Assembly: GCA_026826555.1 (NCBI GenBank)
Contig: JAKSZT010054581.1
Location: 1,789,052-1,853,051 of the forward strand
DNA from: Tolypeutes matacus
Lineage: Eukaryota; Chordata; Mammalia; Cingulata; Chlamyphoridae
Direction: 5' to 3'
DNA length: 64,000 nt
Shown here one piece after another: positions 36,581 through 48,442 of the stretch. The notes under the pieces are model-generated. The model saw only the letters and a list, made by a program, of their open reading frames with translations, was not told where the DNA came from and did not search any database. The stretch's first letter is position 1. Each line of letters starts with the position of its first letter. The translations under genes were made by a program, and so were the position numbers.

Positions 36581-37033
36581 TGCTTGTAAACTGGTCTGTT
36601 AATCTGGGCATGATTAGGTTAGGATTAGGGCGTTGAGCCCCACCCCTTGGTGGGTGGGGAATTGAATATAAAAGGCAAGGCAAAGGACAGTTGAAGCAGT
36701 CTTTTGAGAAGAAGTTTTGATGTTGGAAAGAAGGCCCCAGGGGAAGAGAAGCAAGCCCTTTGCCTGATTGTCTACAGCTGACCTTGTGGAGGAAACAGGA
36801 GCTAAGCCCGGAGAGAAACGCAGCCCCGGGAAGAGAGGAACCCCAGAAACCTGAACCCTGGCAAATGCCAGCAGCTGTCTTGCTCTAACACGTGGCAATA
36901 GACTGTGGTGAGAGAAGAAACTTAATGCTTTATGGCCTGGTATCTGTGGACTTCTACCTCAAATAAATACCCTTTATAAAGACCAACCCATTTTTGGTAT
37001 TTTACATTAGCACCCCTTTGGCTGACTAATACA
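36581..37033 (+). repeat. ERVL-like solo LTR inside L1 ORF2
   Basis: About 453 bp that interrupt L1 ORF2 and are absent from the L1 gene itself. It holds a TATA candidate (AATATAAAAGG near 36664-36674), a poly(A) signal in AATAAATACCC near 36963 and the terminus GACTAATACA. It is related to 23605-23786 and, in reverse, to 58001-58640. I could not define a clean target duplication. It could be a MaLR/ERVL relative. Confidence 0.7.
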
Positions 37034-37588
37034 GATGGTATTCTTCACTCATTCTTTTGGATAGTGATATCCAGTCCTCCAAGCACCACTTGTTAAAAAG
37101 GACATTCTCTTCCAACTGAGTGGGCTTGGTGGCCTTGTCAAATATCAGATGACTGTATATGTGAGGATCTATATCAGAACTCTCAATTTGGTTTCATTGG
37201 TCAGTAGGTTTATCCTTGTGCCAATACCATGCAGATTTGATCACTGTACCTGTGTAGTATGTTTTAAAGTCAGGTAATGTGATACCTCCAACTTCATTTT
37301 TCTTTTTCAGTATGTCTTTGGCAATTCGGGGCCTCTTATCCTTCCAAATATATTTTGTAGTTAGTTTTTCCAGCTCCTTAAAAAATACAGTGTTGATTTT
37401 TATTAGGATTGCATTAAATCTGTAGATTAGTTTGGGTAGGATACTCATCTTGATGTTTAGTCTTTTTATCCATGAACAGGGAATATTTTTCCATTTATTT
37501 AAGTCTTCTTTGGATTCCTTTAACAGTGTTGTGTAGTTTTCTGTATATAAGTCCTTTACATCTTTAGTTAAATTTATTCCTATGTATT
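37034..37588 (-). pseudogene. L1 ORF2, region after the RT core
   Basis: 37448-37194 reads 84 residues of ORF2 ([14 protein letters not shown] and [13 protein letters not shown], then [19 protein letters not shown]), the region between the RT palm and the C-terminal part. It continues in sequence order into 36580 (left) and 37997 (right) once the insertions are set aside. Confidence 0.85.
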
Positions 37589-37996
37589 TTTTTTAAACAA
37601 ATCTATTTTATTGGTACATATTAACAAAGCATACAATTCATTCAATGTGTACTATAATAGTATTTGGTATAATCTCATAGTTGTGCATTCATCATTTCAA
37701 TCATTATTAGAGTATTTTCATTATTTCAACAATAATAGTAAACAAAAAATGACAAACAATAAACAAGAAAATTCCTCACCTCTCCATCTCTCTGTTTCCA
37801 CTTCTTTTTTTTTTTAAATTTTTTATTTATATATATATAAATATATTTTAAGAGGTGCTTAGATTACCGAAAATACTACACAGAACCCCCTGGGATTCCC
37901 ATGTTGCCCACCCCCCACACCTCCCGCCACGTCCCACACAAACATCTCCCGCAAGTGTGGCCCACCACCCTCAATGGACTTACACATCCTGGGGCC
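37589..37996 (-). mobile_element. L1 3' tails inserted in L1 ORF2
   Basis: 37840-37996 is the reverse complement of the last ~150 bp of the long L1 3' UTR (compare 4150-4310) with its AT-rich tail and T-run at about 37805-37835. 37589-37804 is a different, older L1 3' end with its own T-run at the left. Both sit between ORF2 segments that are otherwise contiguous. Two insertions, or one of a chimeric transcript, are possible. Confidence 0.6.
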
Positions 37997-39387
37997 TCTT
38001 TTAGTTACTTTAGTAAATGGTATTTTTTAAAAATTTCCTCCTCAGACTGCTCATTATTGGTGTACAGAAATGCTACTGATTTTTGAGCATTGGTCTTGTA
38101 GCCTGTGACATTACTGAACTCCTTTATAAGTTCTAGAAGCTTTGCTGTAGATTTCTCAGGGCTTTCTTCATATAGGGTCATGTCATCTGCAAATAATGAA
38201 ATTTTTACTTCTTCTTTTCCTAATCTGGATGGATTTTATATACTTTTCTTGCCTCAGTGCCCTAGCAAATACTTCTAAGACAATGTTAAATAGGAATGGT
38301 GATAGTTGGCATCCTAGTCTTGTTCCCAATCTCAGAGGGAAAGATTTTAGGATTTCACCATTGAAGATGATGTTAGCTTTGGGATTTTCATATATATGCT
38401 TTATCATATTCAGAAAGTTTCCTTCTATTCTTATCTTTTGCAGTGTTTTTGTCAAGAAAGAGTGCTGTATTTTGTCAAATGCTTTTTCTGCATCTATAGA
38501 GATGATCATGTGATTTTTTTCTTTCAATCTGTTTATGTGGTGTATTACATTGATTGATTTTCTTATATTGAACCATCCTTGCATACGCCAGATGAAACCC
38601 ACTTGTTTATGGTGCATAATCCTTTTGATATGCTGTTGAATGTGATTAGCAAGTATTTGGTTGAGGATTTTAGCCTCTAGGTTCATTGTTCTGTAATTTT
38701 CCTTTCTTGGGGTATCTTTGTTTGGTTTTGGTTTTAGGGTAATATTGGCATCATAGAATGAGATAGGCAACATTCCTTCTACTTCTATTTTTTGGAAGAG
38801 CTTAAGTAGAATAGGTGTTAGTTCTTTCCGGAATGTTTGGTAGAATTCAGCTGTGAATCTTTCTGGTCCTTGGCTCTTCTTAGTTGGGAAGTTTTTAATG
38901 CCTGAGTCTACCTCTTTACTTGTAATTGGATTGTGGAGTTCATCAATTTCTTCTTTCATCAATGTAGTCTGTTTGTGAGTTTCTAGAAACTTGTCCATTT
39001 CTGCTAAATTATCATTCTTGTTGACACATAATTTTACAAAGTATCCTCTTATGATACTCTTTATTTCTTTGGGGTCAGTAGTAATATCCCCTTGCTCATT
39101 CCTTATTTTGTGTATTTGCATCTGTTCTTTCTTTTTCTTTGTTAGTCTGGCTAAGGGTTTGCCAATTTTATTGATCTTCTCAAAGAACCAACTTTTGGTT
39201 TTGTTTATTTTTTCTAGTGCTTTCTTATTCTCTATTTCATTTAGTTCTCCTCTAATCTTCCACTTAGTTTTTCCAGTGTTTGCCTCATGTATTTTTAGGC
39301 ACCCCAATTAAGTGTATAAATGTTTATGATTTTTCTCTCTTCTTGAGAGATTATCCCTTTTATTAATATATAGTGTCCATCTTTGTC
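37997..39387 (-). pseudogene. L1 ORF2, linker and reverse transcriptase
   Basis: 39307-38183 is a 374-codon open stretch covering the end of the linker and most of the RT domain, including [30 protein letters not shown] (motif A) and [15 protein letters not shown] (motif B). The FADD catalytic box is present at 38193-38182 but in another frame, so a frameshift lies just before it. 39387-39308 carries a short piece of endonuclease reading into a stop. The jump from there to the linker suggests a deletion of about 0.4 kb. Confidence 0.88.
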
Positions 39388-39393
39388 CCTTAC
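39388..39393. repeat. 6-bp target-site duplication of the ERV-K-like provirus
   Basis: CCTTAC here and at 47129-47134. Six-base duplications are typical of betaretroviral/class II integrase. Confidence 0.9.
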
Positions 39394-39806
39394 TGTTGCC
39401 GGTCAGGCTCTGGGTCCGTGAAAACGGTGCCGCGGATGAGAAAGAAAGAATAAGACAAAGAAAAACTGGGATCAGGGGACTCTCCGTCAGATATGCAGAG
39501 AAGAGCCCTGCCACCTCATAAGGTGTGGCTTTTATTTTGGCTTTAGAACAAAGAAAATATGTATGTACATATACAAAGTCAATAGATACTTGACAGTTTA
39601 CATTTTACTAAAATGAGCAAGTCTTAAAAGTTAATGGCTCAGTTCCTCTTTTTCTTCCTGAAATTCACAGACATTGTAAATCTTACAAGCTCAAGATGTT
39701 TCCCCACCCAGCTCCTATTAGCATGAGACTGGAGGGCTTGTTTCCTACATTCCAGGGTGACCTTCTATTCTTTCAGTTGCCATGGCCTTTAATTGAAACT
39801 CCATTA
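39394..39806 (-). repeat. 3' LTR of ERV-K-like provirus
   Basis: 413 bp. On the minus strand it should start TG, but the first two bases read TA (39806-39805), the only terminal change against the other LTR. Poly(A) signal AATAAA at 39536-39531. Confidence 0.95.
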
Positions 39807-39820
39807 TTTCACCCTTTTTT
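39807..39820 (-). other. Polypurine tract of ERV-K-like provirus
   Basis: On the minus strand AAAAAAGGGTGAAA abuts the 3' LTR. Confidence 0.8.
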
Positions 39821-40073
39821 ATTAATTAAAGCTCATAGGAACCATTATATAAGCTCATACAAGGTGACCTCCTGTCACACTTGTCTTCTTCCATAGGCTC
39901 TTGTGACTGTGCCTGTCTTAGGTTGTTCTCCTCTGAGAATCTTACCCATCATTGACTACCAGTCAAGCTTTTGAGCTCTTACATGGAAGGTAATTTCATT
40001 AATATTTATGCTTCTTCAGGTTCCTTAATGAATATTTTTTGTGCAGATATTTAGTATTAAGATCAAGGGGTTA

Positions 40074-41604
40074 TTAGTAGAATCTTTCTACTAAGTAATG
40101 TAAAATTAGTTTTTCATGGCCATGTTTCTTAACATAAATGCATTTATCGGGTCTAATTACTCTAACCTTAACAATACAAACAGTTAAAACACATATAACA
40201 ATAATTCCAAATCCAATCCAAAATGATATTTGAACTGTTTTTTGTTTCCACCAATGAAATGCCTGCACCAGTGGTTTCTTTCAATCTGTTTGATACATGC
40301 TCAATGCCTTCTTTTGCAATTCTAAAATAATTATAGAAACATTATGCTTATATCCAATCAAGTGATTTTTCACTTCCTCCCAATCATGTTTCTATTATTA
40401 TAAGCCAAAAAAGTAATACAAATAGAACTTTCATTCCAATCATATTCAAGAGCTCTTAACAAGTTTAAATTATAAATTTGATTACCCAAATGTATAATAG
40501 TTGTTTCAAGATCATTCATAAGATTATTCAGTTCCATATCAATGTGAGACTGGCTATGCCACGTATCTCACTTGCATTTTTATGCCAGTCCTTAACATCT
40601 TGTTGATTCTGGACTCCTTGATGCAGGGCTGTGCCAGTGAGACTGCTGCAGCAGTTATGATGTGAATCAGTCCCAAAATTCCTGCTATTAAAAGTCCAAT
40701 CAGTCTTTTAGTTCTTTTTAAATAATGGTCAAGGAAACGCCACAGTAACTGGGATTCTTGAGACTGCTGCCAATGTCTGGTCATCTGAACCGGTAACCAT
40801 AATCCTTTTCTTCTTCTTGCTATAAAAAAGAGTTTGATTTTCCTGCAAATATGAATTCTTAAAACATGTAAATAAGGAGCAATTGAAGCAATTAATATTC
40901 CTTTCACCAAAAATTACTGTTCCAATGATATAACTATAGGATCTCGTACACATATTGTAAGAAATTGAGTTGATTTTCTTTTTCAAATAGTAATATCAGT
41001 TTTGCTGCCTTGCCTTACAAAAATTGGACCTGTTCCCAAAAATAATTTCCACAAATAACTTTGAGTTTTGTTAAGTTTAGTGTCCCATGGTTGTGGGATA
41101 TATCTTCCTTGATTTTTCCAAATTATTGAGCTGTTAGTAAATGCTGTATTACCAAAATTCCAGAAATAAGGATTACTGTCATTAGTGATTATGGTTGAAT
41201 TATTAATGAACCAAGATATGGTTGTTTTTAATAGGTTTCGGCATCCCTATAAGGGCCCGATCCTTTACAATTCCATAGGAATCATTAAACAACACAACCT
41301 CTGTAAGCCCATGACAAATATGCCATTTGTCATTAAGTAGTCTGTTGTGAGATTAATTAAGATAAATTGGGTAAGACTCATCACTCTAAGTCAACAGCTC
41401 TAGAAGAGGTGAGTTGGTTATGTATGCCCAATAAGTGTAATTATGGTGTGGTATCTTACCTTGACCTAATACTTTACCTATAATTAATCCAATGTAAAAC
41501 CACCATGTCCATAGTTTAAGTCTTGTCAGCATCTTCAACTCTAGGCTTGATTTTTCTGGAGGGGATCCACTGCTCTTCTCCTGTTTCTGTAATGATAAGA
41601 GCAA
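40074..41604 (-). pseudogene. env: ERV-K-like env, shortened and broken
   Basis: Envelope glycoprotein relic. It overlaps the end of pol by about 90 bp, as in betaretroviruses. 41604-41386 includes a hydrophobic signal-like part (LKLWTWWFYIGLIIG) and the start of the surface subunit. After a stop, degenerate surface sequence follows to about 40870, then a basic stretch and a hydrophobic fusion-peptide-like region (LIGLLIAGILGLIHIITAAA, near 40700-40640). 40268-40074 encodes the membrane anchor (FWIGFGIIVICVLTVCIV) and a short tail. The span from signal to fusion region is only about 280 codons, so part of the surface subunit appears deleted. Several stops and frame changes are present. Confidence 0.85.
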
Positions 41605-44095
41605 AACCTCGGCCCCAAAATTTTACCTCTCCTTTTTCCCATTTATTGGTTGTTTCATTTTTCCAGTATATTGGTTGTCCACATTTTTCATTTTCATTCC
41701 TTTTTTTATTAACCTTCCAATGTCTTTCTGCTGCTGTGGTATTAGAAATTTGTTGTCTATTAAGAAAATTTAAGGTAAGCAATGCTTTAGACAGTTTGTC
41801 TTTAGCAGATTCTCCTCCATCTCCCCCTTTTTGTTTTTGCAACATTAATTTTAATAAGTGATTACTTTTTTCTACTATCACTTGTCCCTGAGTGTTATAT
41901 GGAATTCCTGTAACATGTTTAATATTCCAGTCACTGCAAAATTTTTTGAAAGATTGACTAAGATAGGCAGGCCCATTATCAGTTTTTAGCTGTGCTGGCA
42001 GGCCCATTACAGCAAAACAATGTAATAAATGAGAATGTACGTGTGAGGCCTTTTCACCAGCTTGAGCAGTTGCCCAAATAAAATTAGAATATGTATCCAC
42101 TGTCACATGCACATACTGAAGGCGGCCAAAAGAGGGCACATGCGTGACATCCATTTGCCAAATTTCATTAGGATGTTCTCCACAGGGATTAGTTCCTGGA
42201 GAAAAAGTGGGGGCATTTATGGGCCCACAAGTAGGACATTGTCTAACAATCCTCTTACTTTCTTTTACTGTTAAGTGGGGATATTTATGACGTAAGTCAG
42301 AAGCATTAGTATGTGTAAGTTTATGATAATCAGCAGCACATTCTGTATGAGCAATAAGTTTATCTACTAAATCATTTTGTGAAGCCATAGGGCCAGGAAG
42401 TTGAGAATGGGAATGAATATGAGTAATATAGATTGGATTAGATCGTTCATGAACAGCCTTTTGTAATTGTAGGAAAAGAACTTCTAATTCAGAAGCTGAA
42501 GTTATTTGAGCTGTTTCTATATGACAAACAACATGACAAACATAAGCAGAATCAGACACAATATTTAAAGGCTCAGAAACATCAGCTAGCAATTGAATAA
42601 CAGCCATAAGTTCTACCTTTTGGGCAGATAAATAAGGTGTTTTCCAAGATTTTGTAGTTGGGCCTAAATAGCCTGCATTTCCATTACTGCTGCCATCAGT
42701 GTAGTAAGTTGGAGCAGCAGAGAGTGGTTGTTGTTTCACAACCTTAGGAAGAATCCATGAAGTACGTTTTAAAAACTGTAAAAATTTTGAATTTGGAAAG
42801 TGATTGTCAATTGTTCCAATAAAATCTGCTAAGGCCACTTGCCAAGAGTTACTGAACTGCCAGAGCTGAGAAAGCTCCTGCTTTGTAAGTTCTAATATGA
42901 TTTTATCAGGATCTCTAGCCATAAGCTGTCTCAGGCGAATACGGCCTTTTGATATTATTGCTGAGATTTTTTCAGGATAAGTATTAAGATTTTTGTATCT
43001 TTGTTGGGTAGGAATATCCATTCTATTATGCCCTCCTCTTGCGAAAGTATCCCAGTAGGGGAATGGCAAGATGGAAATATTAAAAGAGAAATTGGAAGAT
43101 TAACATTTATCCTTGTTAGTTGGCTGTTTTGCACTCTTTTTTCCAACCATTTTAACTCCTCTTTTGCTTCTGGGCTTAAAATGCGAGGGCTATTTAAGTC
43201 AGGGTCTCCTGTTAGGGTATTGAAAAGATTAGTTAAAGCATAAGTTGGAATTCCTAAAGTAGGCCGTACCCAATTAATATCACCCAGTAATTTCTGAAAA
43301 TCATTTAAAGTACGTAAATTATCAGTTCGAAACTGGACCTTTTGTGGAGTTATAATATTTCTATTAATAGTATGACCTAAATATTGAAAAGGAAGCTGTT
43401 TTTGAAATTTTTCTTCTGCTATTTGCAACCCATGTTGAGGAAGAATTTCTTTAGCCAGCTGAAATAATTGTTTCAGCTCTGAAGATTGCTCAGTGTCAAA
43501 AAGAATATCATCCATATAATGAATAATCATAGCCTTAGGAAATTGTTTTCGTAAAATTTGTAATGTAATGTGAACAAAGGATTGACATAATTTAGGACTG
43601 TTCATCATTCCCTGAGGTAAAACTTTCCACTGATATCGTTCAGTAGGAGCTGAATGATTAATAGAAGGAATAGTAAACGCAAATTTTTCTCTATCATTTG
43701 GATTAAGAGGAATATTAAAGAAACAATCTTTTAAATCAATAATAATAATATGCCAATTTTGTGGGATCATAGCTGGGGATGGCAAACCAGGCTGTAAAGA
43801 TCCCATAGGTTGAATAACTTTGTTAATTTCACGCAAATCTGTTAACATGCGCCATTTGCCAGATTTCTTTTTAATTACAAAAACTGGAGAATTCCACAGA
43901 CTAGTAGAGGGCTCAATATGCCCTGCCATTAACTGCTCCTGCACTAATTCTTTCAGGGCTTCCAATTTTTCTTTCGGAAGGGGCCACTGTTCTACCCAGA
44001 TAGGTTTGTTTGTCAGCCATTTTAAAGGCAATGCGAAGCCCTTTGTAACAGTAGCCCCTACTCTAAATTTGAATATCCTAGGCCAGGGTAGTCTC
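41516..44095 (-). pseudogene. pol: ERV-K-like pol (RT, RNase H, integrase), one frame break
   Basis: Replication polyprotein. Frame one (about 44095-42955) holds reverse transcriptase with LPQGMMNSPKLCQ and an intact YMDD at 43518-43507. Frame two (43069-41516, 517 codons) holds RNase H (TDGSS, KVELMAV, SDSAYV and a late D) and a complete-looking integrase: HH-CC zinc part ending CPTC, core aspartates in WQMDVTHV and KTDNGPAY, the glutamate in VIVEKSNH, and a C-terminal domain ending in a lysine-rich tail. The frames meet near 43060-43085, so a small indel separates RT from RNase H. No stop lies inside either long frame. pol is the best preserved gene of the window. Confidence 0.93.
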
Positions 44096-44885
44096 CAATA
44101 AGTCGCATTTCAGGTCGGGAAGGGGGAGCATATTGCATGTGAGTAATAAGATGTTTAGCTGTATCAGAAACATGAGGAATATTCAAATAAGCTCCCCATT
44201 GGTATAATAAGTCTCTTCCCCATAAATTAAGTCCTACATCTGCAACATAAGGTTGCAGAGCGGCCTCTTGTCCTTCTGGACCTTCTACCTTAAATATCTG
44301 AGTACTCTGGTAAACATCCGTCATTGTGCCAACGCCAGTGAAAACTGTAGGCACCTTCTGCAAAGTCTAAGCTTGTGGCCAATATCGTTTAGCAATAATA
44401 GAAACATCAGCCCCAGTATCCACCAATCCTAAAAATATCTTTCTGTTTATTTTTATGGTAATTTCAGGCCTTTCATCTCCAATTGCTGTTTGCCAAAAAA
44501 CTTTATGCCCAGTGGAACCAAATTCTTCTGCACATTTTAAAGGAGGTTTACGATACGGTAACAAAAGAAGTTGAGCTATGCTATCTCCTGATTCAATCTG
44601 ATAGGGAGTTAAAGTTTGTACCAATAAACAAATTTCTCCATCAAAATTGGAGTTAATGATCCCGGTTTGCACCAAAACACCTTGGGTCATAAGACTGCTA
44701 AGGCCAATAATGAAACCTACATTGTTTTCTGGGATAGGCCCTTTAATTCCTGTTCTTATTTTTTGTATACCAAGTGAAGGCGTAATGAACTTGGTTTCAG
44801 CTGAGGGAAGATCGACAGCTGCACTGCCTTTAGTAACCGCCTTAAGCTCTGTTACAGGCTGGAGTGAGCTGCTCCGTTGCTGACT
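44058..44885 (-). pseudogene. pro: ERV-K-like dUTPase-protease (dut-pro), one stop
   Basis: Betaretroviruses carry a dUTPase domain fused upstream of protease, read after a frameshift from gag. Here dUTPase motifs run from about 44850 (GSAAVDLPSAE) through GIINSNFDGEI to the glycine-poor end near 44550. The protease follows with an intact LVDTGADVS active-site box near 44430-44400, and its second half (GRDLLYQWG) at about 44220. An in-frame TAG at 44369-44367 splits the protease. The reading frame differs from gag and from pol, as expected. Confidence 0.9.
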
Positions 44886-46581
44886 GGGTAGGTTTGAGCA
44901 AGGCCGGGAAATGTGCTCATATTGTTTGTCTGAGGGCCTTGAGCGAGGCCCGCATGGAAGTTTCCCGACTTATTAATGAGAGTGCCATTTTTATGATATT
45001 TAGAATGGCATTCCTTGGCCCAGTGCAACCCTTTCTGACATATAGGACATACGCGAGTCGGTATTGATCTATTATTGCCGCTAGGTGGCGCTCTTACACC
45101 AGTTTTGGCTTGGCAATCTTTTTTCATATGACCTGGTTTCCCACATTTAAAGCAATTTAAATTATTAATCATAGGACTATGTCCCTTTATAGCAGCTGCA
45201 AGAAGGGTCATGTTATATGTATTAGACCCAATGTCTTGGCATGCCCTTATATAATCCTGTAAAGTACCTCCATTTGCCTTTATTGGATGCAAAGCCTTTT
45301 TACACTCACTATTAGCATTATCAAAAGACAACATCAGAATAAGCATCTCTTTAAGGTCAGGCTGAGTTACTGTCTTGTTGACTACATCTGCCAGCCTAGC
45401 TACAAATTCAATGTAAGGTTCAGTATTTCCTTGAACAATTTTTGAAAATGATTGTACAGCCTGTCCAGGAGTAGAGATTCGTCTCCAGGCAGCTAGGCAG
45501 CACAATCGCACTTGTACAATGGCAATATCATCATATTGAGCTTGGCAAGGAACTCCAGCCCATTGACCTATTCCTAATATTTATTCAGCAGTAATAGGCA
45601 CTGGTGGATTTTGCTGTTGATTTCGTTGTGCTACAATATTAGCTTCATCAGCCCACCAAGTTTTAAATTGTAAAAATTCTGCTGGACTAAGAACAGCTTG
45701 AGCTAACAAATCCCAGTCCCAGGGTATTAATCTGTCTGCTTGTGCCATTCCTTGCACCAATCCTTGAGTATAAGGAGAATTTACACCATATTGAGTGCAT
45801 GCTTGTTTTAATTCTTTGATAGTTTTAAAAGGAATAGGAGCATGCTCATACTGTACACCCCCTTGGGGATTGTCAGCATCTGCTGGAATTTGAGTTACTG
45901 TTACTGGAAAAGTAGAAAGGAGTTGCATAGCCTCTGAATCTCCTTCTCTACTTCCCTGTGTTATACTTTTCATAATTGAGGAGGATGGTGCTGGCACAGA
46001 AACAGAAACTTTAGGAGGGTCATCAAATGTTGTAAAAAATGGATCAGCAGATGCCTTAGGTGGCGCAGATGCTGGCTCAAAAGACAACAAATCATAATTT
46101 GGAGCAGACGGCATAGTGACCACTGAGAAAGCTCCATAAGCTTCCTCTTTCCTTTTCTTCTTTCTATTAGACCTGAGTCTATCTGTTCCTGCCTGCTCAC
46201 TAACCCCCTCAAGTACATTTTCATCAAAATCACCATTAGCTTGTTCTGCCATCGGTCCAGCAATAGCAGTATCCTGTTCACAATCTTCATCCTCATCTGA
46301 TTGCAAAGGTTCAAGAGCAACAGAAATAAGACTACACAAAGACCATACATGAAGGGGAATTATTTCTCCCCCTTGATGAGCTCTTTTTAAAGCTTTCATC
46401 ACTAACTTCCATTGTTCCAGGTTTAAAATATCCCACCCTTGCGGCTGAAACCAATAACATGTTTCTGTACAAGAGAAAAAAGTTCCTCAAAAGCCGAGGA
46501 TTTAATAGTTACACCGGTGCATTTTAATAAACTTTTTAACACTCTAGAGAACTCTTCAAAGTTCGACTGCTGATTACCCAT
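44852..46581 (-). pseudogene. gag: ERV-K-like gag, frame break plus stop
   Basis: Core structural polyprotein. It starts MGNQQSNFEEF at 46581 with an N-terminal glycine suited to myristoylation. The matrix frame ends at a stop at 46423, while the continuing frame runs 46402-45581, so a small indel lies near 46470-46440. An in-frame TAA at 45583-45581 splits capsid. 45511-44852 holds the capsid end with the major homology region (IVQGNTEPYIEFVARL), then two zinc knuckles (CFKCGKPGHMKKDC and CPICQKGLHWAKEC; the first is canonical) and the natural end at 44852, overlapping dut-pro. The region 46300-45960 is acidic and proline-rich, between matrix and capsid. Confidence 0.92.
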
Positions 46582-46695
46582 TACCCTGATGATTCCAAGG
46601 ATGAAACTTACCTTTTCTGTTTCTTTTTCTTTTAAAACCGCTCTCAGGAGCTCCTTGGTCTGCGCACTGACTGAAAGAAAAGTTTCGTTTTCAGT

Positions 46696-46713
46696 GCCCC
46701 ACGCTGGGCGCCA
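46696..46713 (-). other. Primer-binding site, tRNA-Lys type
   Basis: On the minus strand TGGCGCCCAGCGTGGGGC, two bases after the LTR. It fits the tRNA-Lys(1,2) primer site used by D-type betaretroviruses with one mismatch, supporting an ERV-K-type assignment. Confidence 0.9.
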
Positions 46714-46715
46714 TA

Positions 46716-47128
46716 TGTTGCCGGTCAGGCTCTGGGTCCGTGAAAACGGTGCCGCGGATGAGAAAGAAAGAATAAGACAAAGAAAAACTGGGATCAGGGG
46801 ACTCTCCATCAGATATGTAGAGAAGAGCCCTGCCACCTCATAAGGTGTGGCTTTTATTTTGGCTTTAGAACAAAGAAAATATGTATGTACATATACAAAG
46901 TCTATAGATACTTGACAGTTTACATTTTACTAAAATGAGCAAGTCTTAAAAGTTAATGGCTCAGTTCCTCTTTTTCTTCCTGAAATTCACAGACATTGTA
47001 AATCTTACAAGCTCAAGATGTTTCCCCACCCAGCTCCTATTAGCATGAGACCTGAGGGCTTGTTTCCTACATTCCAGGGTGACCTTCTATTCTTTCAGTT
47101 GCCATGGCCTTTAATTGAAACTCCATCA
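46716..47128 (-). repeat. 5' LTR of ERV-K-like provirus
   Basis: 413 bp, TG...CA intact. It is nearly identical to 39394-39806. The differing positions by eye are one each at about 46808, 46818 and 46902, two adjacent near 47050, and one at 47127. Target duplication CCTTAC at 47129-47134. Confidence 0.97.
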
Positions 47129-47134
47129 CCTTAC

Positions 47135-47559
47135 TATAGTTTTGCATTTAAAGTCTATTTTGTCTGATGTTAGAATAGCTACTCCTGCCCTTTTTTTTTT
47201 GGCTATTGTTAGCTTGTAAAATTGTTTTCCAGCCATTCACTTTCAGCCTCTTTGAATCCCTGGTTGGAAGGAGGGTTTCTTGTACACAGCATATAGATGG
47301 ACCATATTTCCTTATCCATTCTGCCAATCTGTGTCTCTTGAGTGATGAATTTAATCCATTAACATTCAGAGTTATTACTCACAATTAATTTCTTACTTCA
47401 GTCATATTTTCTTTGGGTTAATGTATGTCATATGTTGTTTTGTTTCTGTTTTTTGTCTTTTTAGTTGTTTTTAAACTCTCCTCCAACTCTCTCTCCCTTG
47501 TTTTTTCCTTTCAACTTGTAGAACTTCCTTTAGTATTTCTTGAAGTGCCAGTTTCTTAT
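47135..47559 (-). pseudogene. L1 ORF2, N-terminal endonuclease part
   Basis: Degenerate minus-strand reading of the APE-type endonuclease start: 'NVNGLNS' near 47375, 'RLAEWIRK' near 47325, and a 'KKRAGVAIL' segment near 47200. It then continues across the provirus at 39387. Stops and a frame change are present. Confidence 0.75.
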
Positions 47560-47571
47560 TGACATACTCTC

Positions 47572-48442
47572 TTAATTTTTGTTTATCTGTGAATATTTTG
47601 AACTCTCCCTCATTTTTGAATGCCAGTTTGGTTGGATAGAGAATTCATGGCAGGAAGTTTTTTCTTTTAGTACTTTGACTATGTTATACCACTGTATTCT
47701 TGCCTCCATGGTTTCAGATGAGTAATCAGCACTTAATCTTATTGTGCTTCCTTTGTATGTGATGGTTCTCTTTTCTCTTGCTGCATTGAGTATTTCTTTG
47801 TCTTGAGCATTGGATATTTTGACAAGTATATGTCTTGGAGTTGGCCTTGTAGGATTTATACTATTTGGTGTATGCTGTGCTTCCTGGATCTGCACATCCA
47901 TCTCTCTCAATAGGGTTGGGAAGTTTTCAGCCATTATTTCCTTCAACCCTCCTCCTGTTCCCTTTTCTTTCTCTTCTCCTTCTGCGATGTCCATAATGCA
48001 CATGTTTGTGCATTTTGTGTTGTCAGTTAAATCCCTGAGTCCCTGTTGGATTTTTTCTATCTTTTTGTCTATCTGTTCTACTATATGTTTGATTTCAGAT
48101 GTATTGTCTTCCACATCACTAATTCTTTCTTCTGCCTTTTCAAATCTGCTATAATGTGAATCCAGTGTCTTTTTGATTTCTTGGATTGTGCCACTGATCC
48201 CCATCATATCCATTATCTTTTTTTGTATGTTTACAATTTCTTTAGTATGTTCTCCCAGAGATTATTTCCTTAATCTCTTCCTTCACTTCATTAAGTTTGT
48301 CCATGATATTTGTTTGGAAAGCTATGATTAGTTGTTCAATGTTCTGCATCTCTTCATGGTTTTTAGTTTGTTCATTGGACTGGTACATGTTTTCCTGTTT
48401 CTCAGTGTGGTTTTTGATTTTTTGTTGCCCTCTGGCCATCAT
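47572..48442 (-). pseudogene. L1 ORF1 (RNA-binding chaperone), frame-broken
   Basis: ORF1p coats L1 RNA as trimers. 48442-48242 encodes the N-terminal part (lysine/glutamine-rich). 48213-47572 encodes 213 residues: a coiled coil (residues about 10-70, ISDVEDNTSEIKHIVEQIDK), an RRM-like region, then RPTPRHILVKISNAQDKEI and IRLSADYSSETMEARIQW of the C-terminal domain. The two parts are in different frames, so one indel lies near 48230. Confidence 0.9.

Larger units (their letters stand above)
39394..47128 (-). mobile_element. Betaretrovirus/ERV-K-like (class II) provirus, young
   Basis: A 7735-bp provirus in minus orientation: LTR, Lys-type primer-binding site, gag, dut-pro, pol, env, purine tract, LTR. 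Both LTRs are exactly 413 bp and differ at about 6 positions (1.5%), indicating recent integration. It lies in the endonuclease part of L1 ORF2, whose reading resumes across it after removing one CCTTAC copy. Coding genes are mostly continuous but each has at least one defect. Confidence 0.97.

Noticed and set aside
38991..39311. 106-codon hydrophobic plus-strand ORF
   Set aside because: It is antisense to the L1 ORF2 linker and RT.
45970..46350. 126-codon leucine-rich ORF as a separate viral accessory gene
   Set aside because: It overlaps gag out of frame; the gag frame is the one with recognisable domains.
39394..47128. Intact, replication-competent provirus
   Set aside because: gag, pro and pol have frame breaks or stops and env is shortened, so this copy cannot encode a complete virus.
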